64,000 nucleotides of DNA, taken from positions 186,001 through 250,000 of the forward strand of contig NZ_QYRN01000007.1 of NCBI RefSeq assembly GCF_003583935.1, given 5' to 3'. This document shows positions 29,200 through 38,048 of the stretch, one piece after another. The notes below the pieces were generated by a model. It ran no database searches and was not told the origin of the DNA. It saw only the letters and a program-made list of their open reading frames with translations. Position numbers and translations under genes: made by a program. Position 1 is the first letter of the stretch, and each line of letters begins with the position of its first letter. Source of the DNA: Aureimonas flava (GTDB lineage Bacteria > Pseudomonadota > Alphaproteobacteria > Rhizobiales > Rhizobiaceae).

Positions 29200-29202
29200 A
29201 GG

Positions 29203-30237
29203 GTGAGGAAGCCGGTCGTCTCCATCAAGGACGTCGCGAGCCTCGCCGGTGTTTCCATCGGCACGGTGTCCAACGTCCTGACCGGCAAGCGCGCGGTGAA
29301 GGCCGAGCTTCAGGTTCGCGTTCGCGGTGCCGTGGCCGAGCTCGGCTACGAGCCGGATCGCTCCGCCTCGCGGCTGCGGGGCGGGCGGGGCCGGGTGGTG
29401 GCGGTGATGGTCCCCGATCTCACCAACCCGTTCTTCGCCTCGCTGGTCGCCGCGCTGGAAGCCGCGGTCCGCGGCGACGGCTACGACATCATCGTCGGCA
29501 CCTCCAACGGCGGTCCCGCCGAGGAGGCGGCCCGGCTCGCGACCCTTCTGGCGTGGCGGCCTGGCGGGCTGGTCGTTGTGCCCTGCGACGACGCCTTCGC
29601 CTCCGCAGCCGTGATCCGGCGGAGCGGGGTGCCCTTCGTCGTCGCCGACCGCGTGGCGGACGGGATCGACGCCGACCAGGTGACGGTCGACAACCGGGCG
29701 GCCGGGGCGGCGAGCGCGGAGCACGTTCTGGGGCTCGGGCATCGCGATGTCGTGGTGGCGGCCTCGACCATGGCCCTGCGCAACATTCGGGAGCGCTACG
29801 CCGGGATCGAGGGCGCGTTCCTGTCGCGCGGCCTGCCGGCGCCCCGGCATATCGAGGTCGGGCTGGACCTCGAAACCGCCACGGACCGCCTCGACGCCTT
29901 CGTGCGCGACGAGTGCCGGACGAGCGCCTTCATCGCGCTCACGAATTTCGGCACTCTCGGGGTCCTGTCGACCTTGCGCCGGCGCGGGCTGCGGGTGCCC
30001 GACGACGTGTCGGTGATCGGCTTCGACGACTACGCCTGGATGCGGGCGGTCTCGCCTCCGCTTTCGGCCGTGCGCCAGCCGGTGGAGGCGATGGGCCAGG
30101 CGGCCTGGGCGCGGCTGCGCGCGCGCATCGACGGGGCGGACGGGCCCTTCGAGCGCGTGAGACTGGAATGCGAATTCGTCCCGCGCGCCTCCACGGCGGC
30201 GTTCGGGAAGCCGCTCGGGTGCGAGCGGGCGGCTTGA
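29203..30237 (+). CDS. LacI-family transcriptional regulator
   Basis: A 344-residue LacI/GalR repressor. The GTG start at 29203 gives the canonical N-terminus ([23 protein letters not shown] and hinge), followed by a periplasmic-binding-protein-like core ([43 protein letters not shown]). An in-frame ATG at 29092 would place the inverted repeat inside the coding region and give an odd 37-residue extension, so I reject it. It probably represses this sugar cluster from the AAAACGTTTT sites just upstream and responds to the sugar or a metabolite. Confidence 0.9.
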   Translation: MRKPVVSIKDVASLAGVSIGTVSNVLTGKRAVKAELQVRVRGAVAELGYEPDRSASRLRGGRGRVVAVMVPDLTNPFFASLVAALEAAVRGDGYDIIVGTSNGGPAEEAARLATLLAWRPGGLVVVPCDDAFASAAVIRRSGVPFVVADRVADGIDADQVTVDNRAAGAASAEHVLGLGHRDVVVAASTMALRNIRERYAGIEGAFLSRGLPAPRHIEVGLDLETATDRLDAFVRDECRTSAFIALTNFGTLGVLSTLRRRGLRVPDDVSVIGFDDYAWMRAVSPPLSAVRQPVEAMGQAAWARLRARIDGADGPFERVRLECEFVPRASTAAFGKPLGCERAA

Positions 30238-30314
30238 GGCCGCGTCGGGCCGGGCCAGGATCGCCCGGCATCGGGGAGCGTGCGCAGGCCGAAGGGAGAT
30301 AGGGGAGGTCGCCG

Positions 30315-31085
30315 ATGTACATGGAGAAGCTGCGTCTGGACGGGCGTCTGGCCGTCGTCACCGGCGGAGGGCGGGGCATCGGCCTTGCGATCGCCGAGGC
30401 GCTCGGCGAGGCGGGGGCCCGGCTGGTGCTCCTGGACCGCGACCCGGCCGTGCTGGAAGAGGGGCGCGACGCGCTGCGGGCGAAGGGCCTCGAGGCCGCG
30501 GTCCGCGTGCTCGACGTGACCGACTCCGCCGCCACCAACGAAGCGGCGGAGGCCGTCGCCCGCGACGAAGGGGCGGTCGACATCCTGGTCGCCAACGCCG
30601 GCATCGGCCGCCCGTCGGCCGCCGCCGAGGACGTCTCGGACGAGGACTGGCTGGCGGTGCACGACGTCAACCTGAACGGCGTGTTCTGGTGCAACCGCGC
30701 GTTCGGCCGCGCGATGCTCGCCAAGGGGTCGGGCTCGATCGTCAATCTCGGCTCGATGTCCGGCCTGATCGTCAACCGGCCGCAGGGCCAGGCGCACTAC
30801 AACTCCTCCAAAGCGGCGGTGCATCACCTCACGCGCTCGCTCGCCGCCGAATGGGCCGGGCGCGGCGTGCGCGTCAACGCCGTGGCGCCGACCTACATCG
30901 AGACCCCGCTGATCGCCCATGCCGAGGCGCTCGGCTGGGCCGACGCGTGGCGGCGCGACACGCCGATGGGCCGCTTCGGCCAACCGCACGAGGTGGCGAG
31001 CGTCGTCCAGTTCCTGGCGTCCGACGCCGCGAGCCTGGTGACGGGGACCGTCGTCAGCGTGGACGCGGGGTTCACGTGCTGGTGA
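30315..31085 (+). CDS. Short-chain dehydrogenase/reductase (probable polyol or sugar dehydrogenase)
   Basis: A 256-residue classical SDR: cofactor motif [11 protein letters not shown] near residue 17, Asp after the second strand (LVLLDRD) indicating NAD+ preference, NAG motif in VANAGIGRP, catalytic Ser in VNLGSMSG and YNSSK for Tyr/Lys, here [12 protein letters not shown]. The start [18 protein letters not shown] is common in polyol dehydrogenases of rhizobial sugar operons. With the ketose 3-epimerase next door it probably interconverts a sugar alcohol and a ketose; the substrate is not determined. Confidence 0.85.
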   Translation: MYMEKLRLDGRLAVVTGGGRGIGLAIAEALGEAGARLVLLDRDPAVLEEGRDALRAKGLEAAVRVLDVTDSAATNEAAEAVARDEGAVDILVANAGIGRPSAAAEDVSDEDWLAVHDVNLNGVFWCNRAFGRAMLAKGSGSIVNLGSMSGLIVNRPQGQAHYNSSKAAVHHLTRSLAAEWAGRGVRVNAVAPTYIETPLIAHAEALGWADAWRRDTPMGRFGQPHEVASVVQFLASDAASLVTGTVVSVDAGFTCW

Positions 31086-31134
31086 CCCGCGCCGCCCCTT
31101 CCGTTTCCCGAAGCCCGATCCAAGGAACGCAAAG

Positions 31135-32031
31135 ATGAACAAGCTCGGTGTCCACGCCCTCGTATGGGAAGCCGGCTGGAGCCACGAGGAATGCGCCCGC
31201 GCCATCGGCAAGACCGCCGAGGTCGGCTACGACTTCATCGAGGCGCCGGCGCTCGATCCGAGCCTGATCGACGTCGACGTGACGCGCCGCGAACTGGAGA
31301 AGGCCGGCATCGGCATCGCCTTCTCGCTCGGCCTCGACTTCGACAGCGACATCTCGTCGGGCGACGCGCAGAAGCGCGCCCGCGGCAAGCAGAAGCTGGA
31401 GGACGCGATCCGGGTGTGCCGCGATTGCGGCGGCACCGAGATCGGCGGCATCCTGTATTCGGCCTTCGGCAAGTACTACGAGCCGCCGACGCGCGAGGGC
31501 ATCCGGCAGTCGGCCGAGACGCTCTCGGAGGTCGCCGAGATCGCCGCCCGCAGCAACATCACGCTCTGCCTGGAAGTGGTGAACCGCTACGAGACCAACA
31601 TCTGCAACACGGCCGCGCAGGGCGTGGAGATGGCGAAGCTGGTGGGCGCGCCCAACGTCAAGGTGCATCTCGACGTCTACCACATGAACATCGAGGAATC
31701 CGACATCGGGCAGGCGATCGTCGATGCCGGGCCCCATATCGGCTACTTCCACACCGGCGACTCGCACCGCGGCTACATGGGCTCCGGCTCGGTCGACCTG
31801 ACGGCGGTGTTCCGCGCGCTGGCGCGGGCGAAGTACCAGGGTCCGATCACCTTCGAGAGCTTCTCCTCGCGCGTCGTCGGCCAGCCGCTGGAGGGCATCC
31901 TGGGCGTGTGGCGCAACCTCTGGGAGGACAGCCACGACCTCGCCTCGCACGCGCTGATGTACACGAAGGCCATGCTGAAATCCGCGCAGGAGGCCGAACG
32001 GCAGGCCGCCGAGCGCAGCCGGCTGCCCTGA
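31135..32031 (+). CDS. D-tagatose/D-psicose 3-epimerase-type sugar isomerase
   Basis: A 298-residue TIM barrel. The four metal/catalytic residues of ketose 3-epimerases are visible in order: Glu in CLEVVNRYE, Asp in HLDVYHMNIEE, His in GYFHTGDSHRG and Glu in ITFESFSS. It interconverts ketoses at C3 (or a close relative such as L-ribulose). It lies between the SDR and a sugar-binding protein in one direction, each with its own Shine-Dalgarno sequence (CAAGGA here). Confidence 0.85.
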   Translation: MNKLGVHALVWEAGWSHEECARAIGKTAEVGYDFIEAPALDPSLIDVDVTRRELEKAGIGIAFSLGLDFDSDISSGDAQKRARGKQKLEDAIRVCRDCGGTEIGGILYSAFGKYYEPPTREGIRQSAETLSEVAEIAARSNITLCLEVVNRYETNICNTAAQGVEMAKLVGAPNVKVHLDVYHMNIEESDIGQAIVDAGPHIGYFHTGDSHRGYMGSGSVDLTAVFRALARAKYQGPITFESFSSRVVGQPLEGILGVWRNLWEDSHDLASHALMYTKAMLKSAQEAERQAAERSRLP

Positions 32032-32215
32032 CGCGAAGGCACGAGACGCCGCGAGGCTCGGCTGCCCTCAGCCGGGGCGCCCGCGGCGGAGGAGAGGCCT
32101 CCGGACGGAGGCACGGGCGCTCCGGCGCCTCGATCTGCAAGACTTCTGCCGCAGGACAAGGGCGTCGGGGCGCGCGCGGGCAGAAGGCGGAACGGCCCCA
32201 TGGGAGGAAAGCGAG

Positions 32216-33553
32216 ATGACAACGCGTAACGCAACACGGGGCCCGCTGCTCGCCATCGGCGCGGCCTGCCTTCTGGCGGGCGTCGGCGGCGCGCAGGCGC
32301 AGCAGACGACGCTGACCATCGGCACGGTCAACAACCAGGACATGATCCGCATGCAGCGGCTCACGCCCGAGTTCGAGAAGGCCAATCCCGACATCAAGGT
32401 GACCTGGGTGACGCTGGAGGAGAACATCCTGCGCCAGCGCATCACCACCGACATCGCCACCAAGGGCGGCCAGTTCGACATCATGACGATCGGCAACTAC
32501 GAGGTTCCGATCTGGTCGCAGAAGGAGTGGCTGGCCCCGCTCGAGAACCTCGGCGCGGACTACGACGTCGACGATCTCCTGCCGCCGATCCGCAACGCCC
32601 TGTCCACGGACGGCAAGCTCTACGCGGCGCCCTTCTACGGCGAGAGCGTGTTCACGATCTACCGCAAGGACCTGATGGAGAAGGCCGGGCTGACGATGCC
32701 CGAGCAGCCGACCTTCGACTTCCTGATGGAGGCGGCCGCCAAGCTCAACGACCCCTCGACCGGCGTCTACGGCATCTGCCTGCGCGGCAAGCCGGGCTGG
32801 GGCGAGAACATGGCCTTCATCGGCGACCTCGCCCGCTCCTACGGCGGCAACTACTTCGACGCGAACTGGAAGCCGCAGTTCGATTCCGACGCCTGGAAGA
32901 CGGCGGTCGGGAACTACGTCAAGGTGATGCAGGCCTACGGACCGCCGGGCGCGGCCGGCAACGGCTTCACCGAGAACCTCGCCCTGTTCGCCCAGGGCAA
33001 GTGCGGCCTGTGGGTCGACGCGACGGCCAACGGCTCGTTCGTGGCCAACCCGAAGGAGAGCACGGTGGCTGACAAGGTCGGCTTCACCCAGGCGCCCTGC
33101 GGCATCGAGAACTGCCCGAACGGCGGCGCCAACTGGCTCTGGTCCTGGTCGCTCGCCATCCCGGCCTCCTCGCAGAAGAAGGACGCGGCGGAGAAGTTCA
33201 TCGCCTGGGCCACCGACAAGAAGTACCAGGAGCTCGTCGCCAGCCGCGACGGCTGGAGCAACGTTCCGCCGGGCTCTCGGACCTCGCTCTACCAGAACGA
33301 GAAGTACATGAGCACGACGCCGTTCGCGGCCGAGACGCTGCGCGCGATCAACGCCGCCGATCCCTCCAAGGGCCCGGACAAGCCCTATGTCGGGCTCCAG
33401 TTCGCCGCGATCCCGGAGTTCGCGGGCATCGGCACCGCGGTCGGTCAGTTGATCGCCTCGGCCCTGGCGGGCACCACCAGCGTGGACCAGGCCCTGTCGG
33501 CGGCGCAGGCCCAGGCCACCCGCGACATGACGCGCGCCGGCTACATCAAGTAG
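32216..33553 (+). CDS. Sugar-alcohol ABC transporter substrate-binding protein (SmoE-like), without its transporter
   Basis: A 445-residue periplasmic binding protein of the extracellular solute-binding family 1. Residues 1-28 are a signal peptide ending AQAQQ; the mature protein begins TLTIGTVNNQDMIRMQRLTPEFEKANPDIKV-like and continues with TTDIATKGGQFDIMTIGNYE and WLAPLENLG, the pattern of sorbitol/mannitol binding proteins (SmoE/MtlE). Normally smoE is followed by two permeases and an ATPase; here the next gene is crcB on the other strand, and a strong hairpin follows directly. It must use a transporter encoded elsewhere or be a remnant of a lost operon. Confidence 0.88.
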   Translation: MTTRNATRGPLLAIGAACLLAGVGGAQAQQTTLTIGTVNNQDMIRMQRLTPEFEKANPDIKVTWVTLEENILRQRITTDIATKGGQFDIMTIGNYEVPIWSQKEWLAPLENLGADYDVDDLLPPIRNALSTDGKLYAAPFYGESVFTIYRKDLMEKAGLTMPEQPTFDFLMEAAAKLNDPSTGVYGICLRGKPGWGENMAFIGDLARSYGGNYFDANWKPQFDSDAWKTAVGNYVKVMQAYGPPGAAGNGFTENLALFAQGKCGLWVDATANGSFVANPKESTVADKVGFTQAPCGIENCPNGGANWLWSWSLAIPASSQKKDAAEKFIAWATDKKYQELVASRDGWSNVPPGSRTSLYQNEKYMSTTPFAAETLRAINAADPSKGPDKPYVGLQFAAIPEFAGIGTAVGQLIASALAGTTSVDQALSAAQAQATRDMTRAGYIK

Positions 33554-33560
33554 CGGCCCC

Positions 33561-33587
33561 GGCTCCCCGGCCGCGGGCCGGGGAGCC
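33561..33587. terminator. GC-rich hairpin between the sugar-binding protein gene and crcB
   Basis: A 12-bp perfect stem (GGCTCCCCGGCC) with a 3-base loop begins seven bases after the stop codon. It has no T-run, so its role may be end protection of the mRNA rather than intrinsic termination; it lies between two convergent genes. Confidence 0.5.
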
Positions 33588-33635
33588 AACCGCGCCCGCC
33601 GGAGGGCGGCGCGGCCCGAACCGGGGGCGCCTGCC

Positions 33636-34067
33636 TCAGGCGTCCTCCTCGATATCGATCTGCGCGATCTGATGCGCCCCGTCGTTGAGGCGGGAGGCCA
33701 CCAGATGGCCGACCGCCACGGCGGCCACGCACAGGACCACCGACAGCGCGACGTTGAGCGCCGCACGCGGCAGCGCGCCCGCGCGCATGAGATCCAGCGT
33801 CTGGAGGCTGAAAGACGAGAAGGTGGTGAAGCCGCCGCAGACACCGATCATCACGAACAGGCGCAGGTTCTCGGAGGCGGGAAAGCGCCCGGAGGCGAGG
33901 GTGAGGGTTCCGAACAGCCCGATCGCGAACGAACCCGCCATGTTGATGAGGATCGTGCCCCAGGGCAGGTCGCGGCTGATCGGAAGGGAGACGAGCGACA
34001 GCGCGTAGCGCAGCAGCGTGCCGAGCGCACCGCCCATCATCACGATCGCGCAGCTTGTGAGGGACAT
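33636..34067 (-). CDS. crcB: Fluoride channel CrcB/Fluc
   Basis: A 143-residue membrane protein with four hydrophobic segments, the usual single-gene length for a dual-topology Fluc channel. Family motifs are present: [13 protein letters not shown] near the start, [19 protein letters not shown] (the conserved Asn of the pore), and [19 protein letters not shown] with the two pore Phe residues and the Na+-site region. It exports fluoride from the cytoplasm. AGGAGTCTCC places the start at 34067, and a fluoride riboswitch lies just upstream. Confidence 0.96.
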   Translation of the reverse strand: MSLTSCAIVMMGGALGTLLRYALSLVSLPISRDLPWGTILINMAGSFAIGLFGTLTLASGRFPASENLRLFVMIGVCGGFTTFSSFSLQTLDLMRAGALPRAALNVALSVVLCVAAVAVGHLVASRLNDGAHQIAQIDIEEDA

Positions 34068-34070
34068 GGA

Positions 34071-34186
34071 GACTCCTATCGATGGGGTTGGCGCCCGCCG
34101 GAGATCGCCCCGGACGCACCGTCGTGCCGATAGGAGTCATCAGCCCGCGAACGGGCGGTTTCGGGGGAACCCCATCCCCATCTCCC
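34071..34186 (-). promoter_or_regulatory. Fluoride riboswitch (crcB motif) with Shine-Dalgarno-sequestering platform
   Basis: On the minus strand, reading from about 34186, the leader has GATGGGGTTCCCCC, then AAACCGCC, a CCCG-TTCG-CGGG hairpin, and CTGATGACTCCTA, which is the conserved core of the fluoride aptamer in order. Downstream, the crcB ribosome-binding region CGATAGGAGTC (plus 34071-34081) is an exact 11-base complement of GACTCCTATCG at the 3' end of the aptamer (plus 34128-34138). Without fluoride the two can pair and hide the AGGAG; fluoride binding locks ACTCCTA in the aptamer and frees it. This is an 'on' switch acting on translation. Confidence 0.93.
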
Positions 34187-34467
34187 GGCATTCTAAGGCG
34201 ATCCGCCGCGCCTGCAAGGCGCCGGACGGATCGAAATCGGAAAGGGCTCGGGCCCGCCGCGGGGTCGGATGAAGCCGCATGGCGCGGTGCGTGCGATGAA
34301 TGCGGCGACGAGGTCCGCGCCCTCGTCTTCCCTCGTGAGCGACACCCTTGTCGGCCCAGCCGCCCCGCACACGTCCCCTGTCGTGGGCGACCGCTTGACG
34401 ACCCGCCGGAAGCGTCGCTTGCATTTCGACGCCGACAGGCTGCGCGCGGCATAAGGATATCGATCGA
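34187..34467. other. Upstream region of dhaK, nothing recognised
   Basis: About 280 bases between the riboswitch and the DhaK-DhaL gene. It should carry the crcB and dhaK promoters, but I can point to no convincing -35/-10 pair, operator or small gene. Confidence 0.4.
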
Positions 34468-36108
34468 ATGGCACAGTTCATCAACAAGCGTACGGACGTG
34501 GTGACCGAGGCGCTGGACGGCCTGATCGCCGCGAGCGGCGGGGCGCTCGCCCGCCTCGACGGCTATCCGCACATCCGCGTGGTCCACCGGGCGGATTGGG
34601 ACCGCTCCAAGGTCGCCCTGGTGTCGGGCGGCGGCTCCGGCCACGAGCCGGCCCATGCCGGCTTCGTCGGACCGGGCATGCTGACCGCCGCCGTGTGCGG
34701 CGACGTCTTCGCCTCGCCCGGCGTCGACGCGGTGCTGGCCGGAATTCTGGCGGTGACGGGCCGGGCAGGGTGCCTCCTGACCGTCAAGAACTACACGGGC
34801 GACCGCCTCAACTTCGGCCTCGCGGCCGAGCGGGCGCGCGCCTTCGGCCTCGACGTCGAGATGGTGATCGTCGGCGACGACGTCGCCCTGCCGGACCTGC
34901 CCCAGGCGCGCGGCCTCGCCGGAACGCTGCTGGTGCACAAGATCGCGGGCGCGCTGGCCGAGGCGGGCTCGACGCTGGAGGTCGTGGCCCGCACCGCCCG
35001 CCGCGTGGCCGCCACCGCCAAGAGCATCGGCATGTCGCTCGACACGTGCACGGTGCCCGGTTCGCCCAAGGAGGACCGCGTGCCGGCGGGCATGGCCGAG
35101 CTGGGGCTCGGCATCCACGGCGAGGCCGGGGTCGAGCAGATCCGCTTCTCGGACGCGCGCTCGGCGGTGGAGACCGCCGCCGGAAAGCTGGCCGCGGTGA
35201 TGGGGGAGGGGCCGCATGTCGCGCTTCTCAACAATCTCGGCGGAACCTCCATGCTGGAGATGTCGATCCTGGCGCACGACCTGCGCGCCTGCGCGATCGG
35301 CGAGCGCCTCACGCATCTGGTCGGTCCGGCCTCGCTGATGACCTCGCTCGACATGCATGGCTTCTCGCTCACCGTGTTTCCGGCCGAGACCGCCGATCTC
35401 GATGCGCTGGCGGCCCCGGTGCCCATGCCGGCCTGGCCGGGCCTGTCGGCTCTCGGACCGGTGGCGGTGCAGCCCCTGCCGGACGGGCTGACGCCGCAGA
35501 CGCCCGCTCCTTCCCATGACGAGGCCACCCGGGGCTTCGTGCTGGGCTGCTGCCGGGCGTTGATCGCGATGGAGGCCGATCTCAACGCGCTGGACGCCAA
35601 GTCCGGCGACGGCGACACCGGATCGACGCTCGCCAACGCGGCACGCGCGCTGGCGGAGGCGGTGGACCGGCTGCCGCTGGCCGACCCCGCGCAACTCCTG
35701 CGTGCCATCGGCCTGGAGCTCGGCCAGACCGTGGGCGGCTCCTCCGGCGTGCTCCTGGCGATCCTGTTCGCGGCGGCGGGCGATGCGGCCTCCGGCGGCC
35801 TGCCGATGCGCGAGGCGCTGCAGGCGGGCCTGGCGCGCATGCAGGAGGTCGGCGGGGCGCGCCTCGGCGACCGCACGATGGTGGACGCGCTCGCGCCCGC
35901 CCTCGAAGCGCTGGCGCACGGCCTGCGGCCGGCGGCCGAGGCGGCGCGCGCCGGCGCCGACCACACGGCGACGCTGCGGCGCGCCAAGGCCGGACGCGCG
36001 GCCTATCTGAACGAGACGCAGCTCGCGGGGCATGTCGATCCCGGCGCCGAGGCCGTGGCGCGGCTGTTCGAACACGTCGCGGCCACGGCACGCACGGCCG
36101 AGGCCTGA
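34468..36108 (+). CDS. dhaK: ATP-dependent dihydroxyacetone kinase (DhaK-DhaL fusion)
   Basis: A 546-residue single-chain DAK1-type kinase. The DhaK part (1-330) has KVALVSGGGSGHEPAHAGFVGPGMLTAAVCGDVFASP and the His that holds the substrate as a hemiaminal (LGIHGEAG). The DhaL part (350-546) has ALDAKSGDGDTGSTLANAARAL (Mg-ATP Asp ladder) and GGSSGVLLAILFAAAG. It phosphorylates dihydroxyacetone or a related short ketose with ATP rather than PEP. Homologues act on D- or L-erythrulose in threitol pathways, so with the SDR at 30315 that is an alternative substrate. Confidence 0.93.
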   Translation: MAQFINKRTDVVTEALDGLIAASGGALARLDGYPHIRVVHRADWDRSKVALVSGGGSGHEPAHAGFVGPGMLTAAVCGDVFASPGVDAVLAGILAVTGRAGCLLTVKNYTGDRLNFGLAAERARAFGLDVEMVIVGDDVALPDLPQARGLAGTLLVHKIAGALAEAGSTLEVVARTARRVAATAKSIGMSLDTCTVPGSPKEDRVPAGMAELGLGIHGEAGVEQIRFSDARSAVETAAGKLAAVMGEGPHVALLNNLGGTSMLEMSILAHDLRACAIGERLTHLVGPASLMTSLDMHGFSLTVFPAETADLDALAAPVPMPAWPGLSALGPVAVQPLPDGLTPQTPAPSHDEATRGFVLGCCRALIAMEADLNALDAKSGDGDTGSTLANAARALAEAVDRLPLADPAQLLRAIGLELGQTVGGSSGVLLAILFAAAGDAASGGLPMREALQAGLARMQEVGGARLGDRTMVDALAPALEALAHGLRPAAEAARAGADHTATLRRAKAGRAAYLNETQLAGHVDPGAEAVARLFEHVAATARTAEA

Positions 36109-36206
36109 TCTGGAGTCGCCTAGCAAGGCGGGGGCGACCGGCGGCCGCTACCGCATCGCCCGCCAGAGCCGCGAGACCTGGCCGGGGCCGGTCCGATAGC
36201 CGCTGC

Positions 36207-36690
36207 GTGGTCTGTGAGCGCACGTTCGAGCCGGAGGACATGGCCTCGCCCCACCTGTTCGGGGGCGATCTCTTACCTGTGCTGCTCGATCGAGGCACGG
36301 TGCCGCGAGATGTGCAGGACCGCGAGCGGGGTGCTTCGGCAGGGGGTGGGCTCGCTGCGGCGAAGGGCCTGGCGGAGATCGCCGGCCTGTTCCGGCTCCA
36401 GGTCGAAGGCGCGGGCATCGGCGTCTCGTTCCACGCCGACGGCGCGCTGCCGGACCCTGTGCGCGGCGACGAGACGCGGCTGCGGCAGGTGCTCATCAAC
36501 CTCCTGCCCGACGCGGTGAAGTTCACCAAACCGAACGTCCGTGGACCTCACCGTGCGCTACCGCAGCCAGGTCGCGGAATTCCACGTCAGCGACACGGGG
36601 CCCTGGCATGGCCGCCGAGGACCTGGAGCGCGTCTTCGAGCCGTTCGAGCCGTTCGAGCGGGCGAACACGGGCAGCCCACGGCGTGCTTG
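36207..36690 (+). pseudogene. Remnant of a sensor histidine kinase (ATPase domain)
   Basis: One frame gives ...LQVEGAGIGVSFHADGALP..VRGDETRLRQVLINLLPDAVKFTKPN, an HATPase N-box region. At about 36540 homology jumps to another frame (VDLTVRYRSQVAEFHVSDTGPW, the G1 box), and at about 36606 to a third (MAAEDLERVFEPFE), where a 9-base duplication of GAGCCGTTC is also visible before the sequence breaks off. The phospho-acceptor domain and G2 box are missing. At least two frameshifts plus truncation make this a dead gene. Confidence 0.75.
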
Positions 36691-37170
36691 ACACGAACGG
36701 AACGGACGGAACGGACCCTCTGAGCCTGGGCGCCGACGGCGGGATCCGCTGGGCGACGCCGCAGGCGCGGCGGCTCCTGGACGAATCGACCGTCGCGGAG
36801 CGGCTGCCCGAGGTCTCGGCGCTGGCCCGCGCCTCGCGCGAGGGACAGGCGGCGCGTCGCGCAGTGGACCTCGGCGGCCTGCGCTTCGCCACGCCGGCGC
36901 AGCTCTCCTCGGGCGACGTCCTGCCGCGCGTCTCGCAGGCCGCCGAGGGCGGCGTGCGTTCGCGGGCAGTCTTCCAGGATCGGCACGGGCTGACCCGCGC
37001 GCGAGACCGAGATCGTGACTTGGCCGATGCGCGGCAAGTCCAACCGGGACATCGCCGACATCCTCGGCCTCGGCCACCGGACGATCGAGAAGAACCGGGA
37101 GACCGTCTTCCGCAAGCTCGGTGTGGAGAGCCGCACCGCCGCCGCCGCGCTCGCCATGCGCGAGGCCTGA
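36691..37170 (+). pseudogene. Frameshifted LuxR-type regulator remnant
   Basis: A first frame encodes LSLGADGGIRWATPQARRLLDE..., resembling the N-terminal PAS-like region of LuxR regulators found beside hybrid kinases. Around 37000 the homology shifts frame and continues ETEIVTWPMRGKSNRDIADI and LGHRTIEKNRETVFRKLGV, a complete LuxR HTH ending at a TGA at 37168-37170. No start codon or ribosome-binding site is convincing. With the kinase remnant just upstream it looks like one decayed signalling module. Confidence 0.75.
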
Positions 37171-37227
37171 CGGGCACGGGCGCGCGGGAGCATCCCCCGC
37201 GCGTGTCACGGGCGGGGCGGGACGGGG

Positions 37228-38034
37228 TCAGGCGTCGCCGGTCTTCAGCAGCCACTCGTGCTCGGGGGCGTTGTGGAACGTCCACTGCCGCTTCGGGCCC
37301 GCCATGACGTTGAGATAGTAGAGGTCGTAGCCGTGGATCGTGGCGCAGGGGTGATAGCCCTTGGGCACCAGCGTGACGTCCCCGTCCTCCACCGCCATCG
37401 CCTCGTCCAGCGAGCGGTCGTCCGTGTAGACCCGCTGGAAGGCGAAGCCCTGCGGCGGGTTCAGGCGGTGGTAGTAGGTCTCCTCGAGGAAGGTCTGCCG
37501 CGGCAGGTCGTCCTCGTCGTGGCGGTGGGGCGGGTAGCTCGACGTGTTGCCGGCCGGGGTGACGACCTCCACCACCAGGAGCCCGTCGGCGTCCGCCGTC
37601 TCGGGCAGGATGTTGACGACGTGGCGCACGTTGGAGCCCTTGCCGCGCACCTCCTGCGTCATGTCCGCCTCGGCGATCAGCCGGGGCGGGCGAGCGCCCG
37701 GTCGGCCTGGCGCGGTGCACACGGCGAGCTCGACCTCGCTTTCCGCCGTCGCGCTCCACTCCATGCCGGCGGGCACGTAGACGGAGCTCGGCTTGCCGTC
37801 GAAGGGCGACATGCGCCGACCCACCGTGCCGAAATCCTCGCTGCCGGCGCGGATCGAGGCCTTGCCGGACACCAGCACCAGGCAGGCCTCCCGGTCGGCC
37901 TCGCCGCCCGAGACGCTTTCGCCGGGCTTCAGCCGGTGCAGCGCGAAGCCGACATAGGTCCAGCCGGCGCTGGCGGGCGTGACGTCGACGACCTTGCCGG
38001 CCGCGCCCGCGGGCTTGACGAGGAGCTTGGACAC
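37228..38034 (-). CDS. iolB: 5-deoxy-glucuronate isomerase IolB
   Basis: A 268-residue bicupin. The metal site is in SSYPPHRHDEDD (His, His, Glu pattern) with ETYYHRLNPPQGFAFQRVYTDD and GYHPCATIHGYDLYYLNVMAGP, all highly characteristic of IolB. It converts 5-deoxy-D-glucuronate to 5-dehydro-2-deoxy-D-gluconate in inositol breakdown. The GTG at 38034 follows AAGGAGG at good distance and gives the expected VSKLLVKP start. It is the last gene of iolC-iolE-iolB. Confidence 0.96.
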   Translation of the reverse strand: MSKLLVKPAGAAGKVVDVTPASAGWTYVGFALHRLKPGESVSGGEADREACLVLVSGKASIRAGSEDFGTVGRRMSPFDGKPSSVYVPAGMEWSATAESEVELAVCTAPGRPGARPPRLIAEADMTQEVRGKGSNVRHVVNILPETADADGLLVVEVVTPAGNTSSYPPHRHDEDDLPRQTFLEETYYHRLNPPQGFAFQRVYTDDRSLDEAMAVEDGDVTLVPKGYHPCATIHGYDLYYLNVMAGPKRQWTFHNAPEHEWLLKTGDA

Positions 38035-38048
38035 AGGGGAGGCCTCCT

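Noticed and set aside
29092..29202. ATG at 29092 as start of the LacI gene
   Set aside because: It would translate the inverted repeat into an unusual basic extension; the canonical LacI N-terminus begins at the GTG at 29203.
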